From NCBI GenBank assembly GCA_015680685.1, contig MNCI01038214.1, positions 73,856 through 102,063 on the forward strand: 28,208 bases of DNA. The letters are read 5' to 3'. Position 1 is the first letter of the stretch, and each line of letters begins with the position of its first letter. Both the position numbers and the translations under genes were made by a program. This document shows positions 1 through 9,489 of this stretch, one piece after another. This DNA comes from Gnetum montanum. Taxonomy: Eukaryota > Streptophyta > Gnetopsida > Gnetales > Gnetaceae. The notes below the pieces were generated by a model, which was given only the letters and a program-made list of their open reading frames with translations, searched no databases and was not told the origin of the DNA.

Positions 1-290
1 AAATAATTCATAGCATGGTTTGTCAATGTGAAGGATCTATTCCCTACAATGCCTTATTCATGGAACTTCCCTATACTAGCCCACATTGCTGAATCCACAT
101 GGACTATGTATGATCCATGGAGCAAGGAGGAGAAGATGAAAGCATTGTTGGATGCCTTTTGTATTCCATTAGAATAAGCTACTATAGTAGGATAGCCATA
201 GCCTACCTCAGCCACCACCACCATGAGCCTTGGAGGTTGGTAAAGGTCCTTTAGCATCCCAAGATCCTTCACCTCCTAGCACTATTTGAT
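1..290 (+). pseudogene. C-terminal end of the family A internal protein (copy 1)
   Basis: Frame 1 is open from about base 7 to 174 and then continues with in-frame TAG/TAA codons to about 290. It encodes a segment containing FVNVKDLFPTMPYSW followed by a Pro/Thr-rich tail. The same protein end occurs at 24510-24770 (FVNVHEMFPTL, then a PP-rich tail), also just upstream of a polypurine tract and LTR. This pairing shows it is the last part of a retroelement-encoded protein rather than a host gene. Its N-terminal part lies to the left of the window. The reverse-strand open frame in this interval is a shadow. I do not recognise the domain by name; the evidence is the two-copy conservation and the position next to the LTR. 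Confidence 0.6.
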
Positions 291-511
291 TTTCTTTTCA
301 TCTTGGTAATTAGAGGATCACTATGGGTCATTTTTGTAAGGGTGTCCAATTTTTTTGTCCAAGCCATCCATTTTTGTCATTGTTGTAATTTTGTACAATT
401 TGACAATTAGGGTTAGTTAGTTAGAGTTAGCCAATTAATAATTCCATACCTTCCTAATTTTATAAGAAGATTGATCTTATTTTTTCTCAGTTGATAATGA
501 GTTTTCACTTA

Positions 512-523
512 GTGGTGGGGGTA
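512..523 (+). other. Polypurine tract of family A copy 1
   Basis: The G-rich run GTGGTGGGGGTA sits immediately before the LTR start TGATGAAC. Copy 2 has TTGAGGGTA in the equivalent place at 24981-24989. In LTR elements this tract primes plus-strand DNA synthesis and marks the boundary between the internal region and the 3' LTR, so the LTR at 524 is a 3' LTR. Confidence 0.6.
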
Positions 524-1411
524 TGATGAACTTTTGATAAGTTGCATTGATGGACATGCATTGATGTAGCCTTGTCAATAAATGGTTAGATGCATCAATG
601 TAGATGTGTTAACATAGATGCATTGACATAGTGTCTAGTCTTGCCTATATAAGTTTGTGTATCCACTACATTTATGGCACATAAAATCAATAGTGTACCC
701 AAACTCTTGTAGTTTCTTCTCATAAAAGTTAGAATATTTTTTGAGTGCATGTAATAGGACTTCAAGGATTGTATGGATCCTTATTCAAACATCAATGTAC
801 CTAAACACTTTGATGTGCCAATAATAAAGATGAGATTCTTAAAATTCCTTGTAGAATGTAATACTAATTTAATATTTCCATTCATGCACTTTGTTACTTA
901 TGCATTTTACATTTATTTCCTTAGTTAATTAATATATTTAATAATAATAATAGATAAGTACAACTACCTTGAACATACTATTAATGTGTAGTAATCCCAA
1001 TTGTGTTATCACTTGATCCGCTGAGTAGCCCAATGCTTGGTAACCCAATAGCATTCATAATGAGTTTGGGATGTGCACAAAAGGTGGACCTAGATGCTTA
1101 TGTTAGGATAATTAGATTAAATCACTATATAGTTAATTAGTTAATTTTAAATCAATTACCTTTATTTTACAATTAAATTAAATCAAATAAAATATAAAAT
1201 ATAAATAAAAATCATGTGCCTTAACTTACACTTAACCACACACTTGAACTTACACAAGTAAAGCCAATAATAATGATCGCATCTCTAATTTACTATGTTT
1301 GCTCATCAGTGCATTTAGGGACTAAGTTCATAGAATTTGATTAGATGGCTAGTGTAACACTTGTGAGTCTTATGGTTACGCATAGGGACTACCTATTTTT
1401 TATTAGTCATG
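524..1411 (+). mobile_element. 3' LTR of family A retrotransposon (copy 1)
   Basis: This LTR was recognised by comparison with two other copies in the window: 24990-26253 (same strand) and 21414-22412 (reverse strand). Shared landmarks occur in the same order: a TGAT start, a TATA box (TATATAA at 646-652), a block around TTATTCAAACATCAATGTACC (near 780), an AATAAA-type signal near 825, a TTGGTAACCCAA-like block near 1040, the block ATAAAAATCATGTGCCTTAA near 1206, and an end near CATGA at about 1411. Its U3 contains several copies of GCATCAATG and its reverse complement between 545 and 630. The exact 3' end is uncertain by a few bases because the terminal CA is not clean. Confidence 0.72.
646..652 (+). 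promoter_or_regulatory. TATA box of family A copy 1 LTR
   Basis: CCTATATAAG lies about 120 bp into the LTR, directly upstream of a segment conserved in the other copies (CACTACATTTATG). The equivalent positions in the other copies are 25095 (TACATAAAT, decayed), 25495 (TATATAAAT) and 22165-22175 on the reverse strand. It marks the likely U3/R boundary. Confidence 0.55.
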
Positions 1412-1499
1412 ACAAGGATTTTAATGAAGAAGATTAGAGTGCACCAATGAAAGCTATAATTTTCTATGCTCATACTAATCCTTACTATCTTTATTTCAC

Positions 1500-2098
1500 A
1501 TTTATTTTTACTAGAATAAATAACTCAGAGGAAGAGATATACAGGGCAATATTTTCTTGCCACTAGAATGTTCAACACCATTAATTCTTCAAGAAACTCT
1601 TATGAGGTCAAACCTTAATCATGTGCAAGAAGGTTAACACATCACCAAGGACATGACCAAGTCATACCAACTAATGGAAGCTCAAGCAAGAAGGGATGCC
1701 ATTATGGAGACAATACATCAACATGATAATAAAAAAGAAGCATCTCAAATAGTTTTCCTAGAAGAAAAAGAAGATGTCATATTCCAAACTAAGAAGTTTT
1801 ATCAAACTTATGGATCCCATTCCTAAACATTAATCATCTACATTGAAAATATCATTAAGATCACATTGCATTCTGATCTTGTAAAAACTCATGGAAGAGC
1901 TAACAAAGACTTCAAACTTAGGATGAATTCAAGGCTTAAGACCTCCATTGACTCTAAAAGGGCTAAATCAAGAAGTCATAGAAGGAGGACCAGCCAACAC
2001 TTTTCTTCAACTTCTTCATATTCTTTCTTACATTTGTTTAAATATTGTGACAAAAGAGAAGGACAAATAAGGGATCTATTAGTGACCATTTGGGACTA
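1500..2098 (+). pseudogene. Decayed ORF with a basic, Ser/Arg-rich C-terminus, possibly gag-like
   Basis: One frame runs from about 1515 to the TAG at 2097, with only a few internal stops (TAA at 1635 and 1827). It starts with a charged, possibly helical stretch (MTKSYQLMEAQARRDAIMET) and ends in a strongly basic Lys/Arg/Ser segment (around 1905-2010, including RAKSRSHRRRTSQ). The open part 1866-2098 codes for 77 residues. A helical region followed by a basic nucleic-acid-binding tail is common in retroelement Gag proteins, but no named domain is visible. It lies just downstream of the family A LTR without a recognisable primer site, so I do not assign it to that element. It could also be chance coding. 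Confidence 0.3.
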
Positions 2099-3250
2099 GC
2101 AACACTTACTTTGGCCTCATGACTAGAATCAAAAGAAACAAAGGTATTCCTTCAAAATTGAGTTTAGGTGCTTAATAGTCTCTAAAAAGACCAAGGCCTA
2201 GATATCTCCAAATAAATTTAGTGGTAATAGAGCAGACTAAGCATAAATGTGTTTTTGTTGTTATGAATATTGAAATTCTTGGGTTTGCGTATGAAACTAT
2301 AACTAGCTATTATAATAGAAATTTAGCTAACCTTGTTTAATACTATGAGTCATTAAATATTTCTATTTTTTCAAGTTACTTAGTCTATATAGTCCCTATA
2401 GTGTGTTACTTAAAACAAATAAAATTTCACCAAAATGCTTAAGCACAATTCTACATAAATCTACTCCTAGTTTTCCACAGAGAGAAAGATCTGTAAGAAA
2501 ATAAGAAATAGAGTGAGATTCAATGGATTTCAAAAAAATGAAGAAGAGAGAAAGCATATTTGTGTGGAATCTCAAAAATTTAGGCAAGATAAATTGAACA
2601 TGAGGAAACACTTTGAAATAAATCTATTCCAATTCAACCTAAAGTGTTACAAATTGTCCAAACACTTTGTGCTCAACAAGAAATTTTATAAAAGACACTC
2701 CTCGTAAACTACCAAAATGCTTTGTAAAAGACAAAATACAAGATATTATATAGCTAGTTAATAGTTTTCAAGGATTGCAATAATAGAGCTATTAGAAAGG
2801 AATTAATAATTTCAAGGTTGAACATGATGGAAAACTTTCAAATTAAAGCTATTTCAAGTTAGCTTAAAATATCAAATATTTTCTAGATCCTTTATACTCA
2901 AAGAGGTATTTTCATAGAGACATTACTATTAAGTTTCTCAAGATGCTTTTCAAAAGAGAATTATAAGCTCTTACATGGAAAAAAAATAGAATTCTAGAAT
3001 TGCATGAAAGTATAGTTATAAGAGCAAATAAAAAATCCCAAAATTAAATGCCAAATATAGTACTAACTAAACTATTAACTAAGAAACTAAGAAAAAATGA
3101 GAAGAAGAGAACTCACATGATTTTAAACAAAGAGGCTGAATTGAAAATGCAAATAAGCAAACCATTCTTACAAGAAATCATCAATATGTCTTCTTGATTT
3201 TCCATTCTCTTTTCATTCTACCCTTGAATCTCTTTTTCTAGTAGCTTCTT
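2099..3250. other. Unassigned AT-rich region
   Basis: I see no gene, LTR boundary or RNA gene here. The short open frames at 2396-2611 (reverse) and 2513-2707 (forward) overlap on opposite strands, lack any recognisable motif, and are best treated as chance frames. The stretch is rich in purines on the + strand and is probably the decayed interior of an older insertion. Confidence 0.4.
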
Positions 3251-3418
3251 AGTAGTTACAACATAATCAAAAATTAAAGTTAGTTACATCCACTACAAGA
3301 ATTTAGTTACAACTACCATAGAAATTAAATGCTATAGTTGCTAGGTGTCCTATTTAGTAGTTAAAACATCATCAAAAATTGAAATTAGTTACAACCACTA
3401 CAGGAATTTAGTTATAAG
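3251..3418 (+). repeat. Left part of a two-unit, ~104-bp tandem repeat (target of the Copia insertion)
   Basis: Unit 1 (3251-3354) begins AGTAGTTACAACATAATC and includes TAGTTACAACTACCATAG and a block ending near GGTGTCCTATTT. Unit 2 begins at 3355 with AGTAGTTAAAACATCATC and repeats the same order, but stops at 3418, where the Copia LTR starts. Its remaining half (CAACTACCATAGAAATTAAA and following) is found on the other side of the element at 9442-9489. Confidence 0.75.
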
Positions 3419-3625
3419 TGCTAACCTTTTGGTATGTCAAAACATTTAAAAAAAATGGAGATCAGGGATGTTTTGTGGTTGCTATGTCTATAAGACAAGA
3501 ACTTGGATTAAACTAAAAGGAGAGCTTGAAGAATAAAGACATCATCAAGATCTCAAGAAAGCATGTGGGAGTTCAAGAGCATGGACAAGGAATGAAGATT
3601 TCAAAATGCAAAGAGAACTAAAGAA

Positions 3626-3930
3626 AGACATCTCCAAGAAAAAATAGACATCTTGGCCGAAGAGAAGGAGAATTAGTGAAGACGTCTTGAAAAAGTAATA
3701 GACATCTACTATTAAGTAAAGATGTCTCCAAGAAATAGTACATGTATTGGCTAATTTGAAGGTTACTTAGAAGAATATTTTTTTTTTTTTGAAAAATAGC
3801 AGATGTCTCTTTGGTGAGAAAGATGTTTTCATAAAGACATCTCCACAAGGGTTTCTTTCCTATGGAAAAGATGTGTTTCTAGAATGAAGGTCTGATGTAG
3901 AAAGACATCTTAGTCTAGAAGAAGACATCT
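3626..3930 (+). promoter_or_regulatory. U3 array of AGACATCT / AGATGTCT octamers
   Basis: Exact AGACATCT occurs at 3626, 3646, 3700, 3835, 3903 and 3923, and its reverse complement AGATGTCT at 3720 and 3801. The one-mismatch palindrome AGACGTCT is at 3680, with weaker versions between. The 3' LTR keeps the same kind of array at 8541, 8595, 8673, 8687 and 8775. All copies lie upstream of the TATA box. A dense bidirectional octamer cluster in U3 resembles an enhancer with repeated transcription-factor sites; that role is inferred. Confidence 0.6.
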
Positions 3931-3989
3931 TCAGTGATCATTACATAGCCATTGCACAAATTTTGAGATGATTTCAAAAATATCAAGGC

Positions 3990-3996
3990 TATAAAA
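3990..3996 (+). promoter_or_regulatory. TATA box of the Copia 5' LTR
   Basis: TATAAAA in the context GGCTATAAAAGACTTCATTC. The 3' LTR has the decayed form GGTTATAAGAAGACTTCATT near 8839. This is the best TATA motif in the LTR and lies just downstream of the octamer array. Confidence 0.6.
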
Positions 3997-4614
3997 GACT
4001 TCATTCTCTTGGTAAATGAGAAAGCATGATGTACTATTAATTGTCATTATCAAGAAATCATTGTATACATCATTTTGTTATTAATGTTTCTCATTGTACT
4101 ATCTTTTGTTTGTTGTAAGTGATCAAAGTGAGTTGTACCTCAAAATAGAAGGATTAGCAAATTTAGTTGCATTCTTTCCTTGTGATTTTTGTTCTCTTTT
4201 GTCGAATTGTGGAGTTGATGTGCTTCTTGTTGGAGGGCATCTTGCTTGAGCTTATTGGGATCCTATGGGAATGAGTGTTGGTGTAGTGCCACAACACACC
4301 AAAGCAAATCTCAAGTTGTAAAGGTTTTTGGATCATAGAAATTACATTCTAAGCTTGTCAATACCTTGTGTGGTTGAGTGGATTCATTGCATTGAATCAA
4401 TCTAGAGTGAAGGTTATGGCTTGTACAATGTGTGGTACCATTCAAAACATATTTGAAGAGTAATAAAGTCCATAGGTGTGCTAGTAAGCTACCCTTTGAG
4501 TGTGGACTACCCAAGTTGGAGAACCATGCTAAAATTTGATGTGTGATTTGGCTAATTAACTTTTATTTTGGGGAGCTTATTGATCCCCACCTTCTAAGTT
4601 GAATAATCCTCAAG

Positions 4615-4627
4615 TAGTATTGAAGCC
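4615..4627 (+). other. Degenerate primer-binding site (initiator tRNA-Met type)
   Basis: Two bases after the 5' LTR end, TAGTATTGAAGCC matches the plant consensus TGGTATCAGAGCC at 9 of 13 positions. This is the usual primer site for minus-strand synthesis in plant Copia elements. Its position directly after the LTR supports the LTR boundary. Confidence 0.6.
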
Positions 4628-4645
4628 TAGTATTCTTCTTTTTCA

Positions 4646-6365
4646 TCAACTTCAAGAGTGAAAAATTGAGAGGACATCTTATACAAATCCATCTGTGTTC
4701 TATGGATTCAACTTCATCTATTGGAAAGCTAGGATGCAAGGATTATTTGAATATATGGAGTTTGAAGTTTGGGAGTCCATCCTTGAAGGCTACACTCTAC
4801 CTATTGATAGCTCCATTGGAACCATCAAGCCAACAACAAATGGATACAAGAGGAGAAAGATAAGTTTATGTTTGACTCAAAGGCCAAAATTTTTTATATT
4901 TCACTTTGAATAAATTTAATTTTAATATAGTAGCTAGGTGTAAAATGGCCAAAGAAATTCGAAAAATATTAAAGGCTAGTTATGAAGGAATCTCTATAGT
5001 TAGACAATCAAAGTTTTTGGTTTTACAAAGTGAATATGATAAGCTAAAAATAAGAGAAGGTGAGAAAATAAAGAGTATTTTTCTAGAGAAAATGATCTTG
5101 TTGTGGCTATTAAAGGTACTAGCAAAGATCTACCAGAGAGTAATGTCATCATTAAAATGATCAAAACACTTCAGTTGGAGTTTAGAAAAATGGTCATGAC
5201 CATGGAGGAATTTAGATACTTCAAAAATTTGAAATTTGAAGAGCTTTAAAGTGCTTTCATTGCTTATCAAATAAATCTCATAGGTGAATGAGCTATCCAA
5301 GAAAAACCCATTGTTCTAAAGACTACCTCCAAGGAGAAGGAGCTCAATGAGAATGATGAGGGTAGCAAAATTAAGATTTCCATTCTCTCAAGCAAGCTAT
5401 AATGATTGATAGCAAGAAGAAGTAAGGAGTCAAATCAACAAAGATCCAATTTGTTCAAAGCTAAAGAAAGAGGTAAAATTCTATAAAATTCTAACCTTGA
5501 TTTCTCTTCTATAGAATGTCGAGTTTGTGGTGGAAGAGGCCATATGCCCTCTGAATGTCTTAGTAATATTACGGTATAGAAACATGATAAATCCAATGAT
5601 GAGAAATTGAAAAAGACCAACTTCTACATAAGCTAGGATGATGGCAAACAAAGTGAAGAGGAATTAGATGAATCCACCAAATATTCTCAACTCATATGCA
5701 AGGCTCTAATATGGGAAGATTCACCCCAAGCTACTAATGATCTAAAAGGTAAAAATGATGAAACGTATAGTGAATTAGAAGAAGATATTCTCATCCTTCA
5801 TTACTTAATTAGATAGGTAAAGAAAGTTTTGAATAGAAAAATTGATGCAATTTCCACTAAATTAAAAGGAGAGATATCAGACATAGAAGTTGATATTCAT
5901 CAACTAACCCCTATAATTAAGGATTATAGAAGCCTTCAAGAAAGAAATTCATGTGAATAGCCTAAGAATGAAGATTTAGAGAAAGTATCAAAAGAAGACT
6001 CTAGCTCAAAGGCAAGATCAACTAGGTTTGATAACCTCACTTGTAAGGAGAATTCTCTACATATTTATAAAAATTATGGTAGTAATCAAAAGCTTGATTA
6101 TTTGCTTGGTGATTAGAATAAGATTTATGCTTGGTCTTGTCAAAAAGTATTTGGTAGAGACGTTTTGTAGACAATAGCTAAAAATAAAAATAAGTGGAGA
6201 ATTGAAAATTTTCTCAAAGAGATAGATGATGTGACAAGTGATCAAGGATTCATTCATAAAGAACATGAAAAAATAGAATCTACATGCAAAAGATCTAATG
6301 AAAGAGAATCAAAAGGTAAAGAGGCACTTCATAATAGAGGACCTCATCTCAAACTTCATTAGTCT
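4646..6365 (+). pseudogene. gag: Copia-type gag (UBN2 family) with CCHC zinc knuckle, broken
   Basis: Gag forms the virus-like particle that packages element RNA. The N-terminal part reads VFYGFNFIYWKARM...WESILEGY (about 4690-4790), the typical opening of plant Copia gag. A frameshift near 4890 is followed by MAKEIRKILKASYEGISIVR (near 4945-5005), then EGEKI and EFRKMVMTMEE (near 5180-5205), all hallmarks of the UBN2/Copia gag family. A perfect CX2CX4HX4C zinc knuckle (CRVCGGRGHMPSEC) lies at 5517-5558. Downstream is an acidic segment, then helical charged stretches and a C-terminal block near 6050-6130 with a LDYLLGD-like motif similar to SIRE-type gag ends. There are several frameshifts and many stops. 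No pol follows. It is certainly gag; the exact C-terminus is uncertain. Confidence 0.85.
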
Positions 6366-7510
6366 TCATCCTCTTTATTGTAAGAAAGGTAAGTCAACGT
6401 AAGTTTCTATCTCCTTGCTTGCAAAATTTTGTAAGTTCAAAATTATTTATGATATGTGCATACTTTATTTGTAGGATGCTAACCCTAGATCAAAACTTAT
6501 TAGAAATGGTTTTTTGGTATTTTCCTTTGCTTGGTGTAATTGGATTTATGAAAGTTTGTGGTGTGGCAGTTGTAATGAATTTATTGTTTTCTTATCTTGC
6601 TATTTAAAAGGCCTAAAACCTTTGCATGTATTTCTTAGCTTGAAATCCTAGTGATGAAATTGTTTTGATACTTTTGTAAAAAATCATCTTTTGAATTCTT
6701 AATTAGAATATTTGTTTTTAATAATAAAAAATGCTCGCATGAAATTCTTGAACTAGAGGCTTCATGTTGAATCTTTAGTATATATCTTGTGACAATGATT
6801 ATATGTTTATAAAGTTCATTATACTTTAGAAGATGATTTTAGTTCCTTTGATGAACTTCATAAGTTATTTGAGAAAAGGAGCTTTTCAAAAGAAATTATC
6901 ATGTATGTGCAATGATCATGTCTATTTTCTTGTGATGATTTCTGAGGAAGTCCATGTATTTTACCAAGATTTCAAAATGTTTTATACTTTTGTGAACATA
7001 TCTAATGGGAGCCCTTAGTCTACATACCTGATCTTAGAAATTCCTTGTAGCTTGGAGCTTCTAAAAGACTCAAAAATATTATGCTAATCTATCTACAATA
7101 GATGTTTTAAAAGATGGTTCATTAATGCAAGGGGAGCCTATACTTATCACTGATTATTATCCTAGACATCACTAGTGTAGGGGGAGTCCTTTCAAGATTT
7201 TAACAAAAGGCACTCAAAGTACCTCAAGAGAGAAAAATTTTATTTCCTCTCTCCCTCATCAAAAAATGCACAAAGAACATCCTTCTCATCTAGTAATATT
7301 TTATGATTTTTATCTAAAGAAGATCCTTCTTGGTAAATTCACTTGAATCTTTCATGTCCTTACTTGTGAGTTATTTTGGTTATATTTCCTTTTAAGTACC
7401 TAAGATCCTTATTGCAAATATGTGTTGAGATGTACTCATCCTTGAATATCACAAGTAATCTCATTGGTAATAGAAATGATGCTCCTAATATCTATTGGTA
7501 AATCATGATA

Positions 7511-7543
<33 letters not shown>

Positions 7544-8298
7544 TTTAGTTATGGATGCTCTTTTGACACATTTAGCATGATAAAATATGTTTCCTATCTA
7601 CTTGAAAGTATTACAATCATCTATCTTATGCTAATATGTGCTACAAGTTATGGGGTGTTAGGTCTAGTAATAAGCACTTACAAAAAAGAGTTATTTGGCT
7701 TATCAAGATTATTTGTTTTTGTTTATATGATATGATTGTGGTTTCATAAATGTATGGAAAAATCATCTTTGCTAAATTCCTTGTGTTAAACCTTCTTATA
7801 TATTGTAATATTATTAGTTTTAATCTAGGGCTGCTATTAAATTGATTAAGTGCTACTTTTGGCTCTTTAGTCCAGTAAATGGTTTCTTTCTCTAGAATAT
7901 CTATTGAACGTCCTAGAATAGTTGTGAAGATGAAGGACTTCTCTTTAATAAAAACTATCTTTATCAGCCTAATTGAATGAATAATATGTGCACTTTTCAA
8001 ACTAGAATATCTATATGCTATGCACATGTCTACTATGAATCATTTTTGTAGATGCTTGAACCAGTTGGCTTTGCTTCAAATCCATTCATGAGGAGTGATT
8101 CATATGCAATGGCTTTCAATATCTATTTGTTCTACAATGATATCTCTTCTTAGAACTTTTTATTCCTTTCCCTTTTGTTCATGTCCAAAAAGAAGGGAGA
8201 AGTGAAGTATTTATGTATATTGATGAAGTATATTGTGATTAGAGTGCTTATGTATATTGTGATTAGACTAATCTATTTTCTTAAGTTTTGGACATTAC
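6366..8298 (+). other. Non-coding internal region of the Copia-type element
   Basis: About 1.9 kb between gag and the polypurine tract. I searched by eye for integrase (HHCC, DD35E), reverse transcriptase (YVDD) and RNase H motifs on the + strand and saw none. Short open frames here, including a 128-codon reverse-strand frame at 7641-8027, have no recognisable motif. A G-rich stretch GTAGGGGGAGTC near 7178-7189 resembles a second polypurine tract. It may once have held a 3' untranslated or env-like region, or may be deleted pol flank. Confidence 0.5.
7507..7543. repeat. Microsatellite (AT)n followed by (GTAT)n
   Basis: A run of alternating A/T at about 7507-7519 is followed by six GTAT units to 7543. 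It produces a spurious open frame (tyrosine/valine/methionine runs) and lies in the non-coding part of the Copia element. Confidence 0.85.
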
Positions 8299-8313
8299 CA
8301 AAAAGAAGGAGAT
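8299..8313 (+). other. Polypurine tract of the Copia-type element
   Basis: CCAAAAAGAAGGAGAT directly precedes the 3' LTR start. Many plant Copia elements have AAAAGGGGGAGAT here, so this is a slightly decayed version. The match fixes the 3' LTR start at 8314. Confidence 0.75.
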
Positions 8314-9441
8314 TATTGACCTTTTTGTATGTCAAAACATTATGAAAAATGGAGAACAAGGATGTTTTTATGGTTGCTATGTTTATAGGGCAAGAACTTA
8401 GATTAAAACAAAAGGAGAGAGCAAAGAAGAAAGGCATCATTAATATCTCAAGGAAGCATGTAGGAGTTCAAGACCATTGACAAGGAACAAAGATTTTAAA
8501 CTACAAAGAGAATTGAAAAAAGGCATCTCTAGGAAATCATAGATGTCTTGGCTAAAGAGAAGGAGAACTAGTGAAGATTTCTTGTAAAAAGAATAGATGT
8601 CTACTATCAAGCAAAGATGTCCCCAAGAAATAGCAAACGTCTTGGCTAAGTTAAAGTTTGCTTAGAAGGAGAAGATGTCTTCATAAAGACATCTCCACAA
8701 AGATGTATTTACTATGGAAAATACATCTTTCTAGAATGAAGGTCTAATGCAAAAAGATATCTCAGTCTCAAAGAAGATGTCTCTAGTAATCATTAGATAG
8801 TTTTTGCATGATTTCCAAGGTGATTTTAGAAATATCTAGGTTATAAGAAGACTTCATTCTCCTGGAAAATGAAAACGCATTATGTACTATCAATTGTCAT
8901 TATCAAGCAATCATTGTATACATCATTTTTTTATTATTGTTTCTCATTGTACTATCTTTTATCTATTGTAAGTAATCAAAGTGAGTTGTACCTTAAAGTA
9001 CAAGGATCAATAAATTTAGTTGCATTCTTTTCTTGTGATTGTTGTTCTCTTTTGTTTCCTTGTAGGGTTGATGTGCTTCTTGCTATAAGACATCTTGCTT
9101 GAGCTTATCTGAATCCTATAGGATTAATTATTAGTGTAGCACCAAAACACTACATTGTGGGGTCCTAGGAACCACATTCTAAGCTTGTTGGAACCTTGCA
9201 GGGTTAAGTGGATTCATTGTGTTGAATCACTCTAAAGTAGATCTTAGATCTTGTACAAGGTGTGGTACACTTCAAACCACATTTTGAGAGAAAAAAAGTT
9301 TGTAGGTGTGCTAGCAAACTACCCTCTAAGTGTGGACTACCAAAGTTGGGAAACTACATTAAAATTTGATGTGTGCTTTGACTGATTAATTGTTTTTTGG
9401 GGAACTTGTTCATTCCCCCATTCTAAGTTTAGTTATCCTCA
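8314..9441 (+). repeat. 3' LTR of the Copia-type element
   Basis: Starts TATTGACCTTTTTGTATGTC (first TG mutated to TA) and ends TTATCCTCA. It is collinear with the 5' LTR: the same octamer array, a decayed TATA near 8839, and the shared blocks TCATTATCAAGCAATCATTG (near 8895) and TGTGGACTACCAAAGTTGGG (near 9330). It is shorter than the 5' LTR because of deletions in U3 and near 9145-9165. The forward open frame at 8869-9102 inside it is a by-product of the LTR sequence. Confidence 0.87.
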
Positions 9442-9489
9442 ACAACTACCATAGAAATTAAATGATATAGCTACTAAGTGTCTTGTTTA
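9442..9489 (+). repeat. Right part of the split ~104-bp tandem repeat, with target-site duplication
   Basis: ACAACTACCATAGAAATTAA and the following bases continue the second tandem unit that stops at 3418. The first five bases, ACAAC, are the right copy of the target duplication. The left copy, ATAAG (3414-3418), has diverged. Confidence 0.7.

Larger units (their letters stand above)
3419..4612 (+). repeat. 5' LTR of the Copia-type element
   Basis: The LTR starts TGCTAACCTTTTGGTATGTC and ends AATCCTCA. It aligns throughout with 8314-9441. The 5' copy has an extra segment with a poly-T run near 3778-3790 that the 3' copy lacks. U3 runs to about 3990 and contains an octamer array (separate entry). 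TATAAAA at 3990-3996, in the context GGCTATAAAAGAC, is the likely promoter. The two LTRs differ by many substitutions and several indels, so the insertion is old. Confidence 0.88.
3419..9441 (+). mobile_element. Non-autonomous Copia-type LTR retrotransposon, gag-only, SIRE/Maximus-like
   Basis: The two LTRs (3419-4612 and 8314-9441) are direct repeats of each other over their whole length. Between them lie a degenerate initiator-tRNA-Met primer site, a decayed Copia gag with a zinc knuckle, about 1.9 kb with no recognisable coding, and a polypurine tract. No protease, integrase, reverse transcriptase or RNase H motif is visible, and the internal region (about 3.7 kb) is too short for a full gag-pol. 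The right flank begins ACAAC and the left flank ends ATAAG. The intact tandem-repeat unit reads ACAAC at this site, so the target duplication was probably ACAAC with later decay on the left. LTRs over 1 kb, gag layout and PPT context fit the SIRE/Maximus lineage. Confidence 0.85.

Noticed and set aside
7641-8027. 128-codon reverse-strand frame in the Copia interior
   Set aside because: No motif, opposite to the element's coding direction, in AT-rich non-coding sequence, and overlapped by a forward frame. Best explained as chance.
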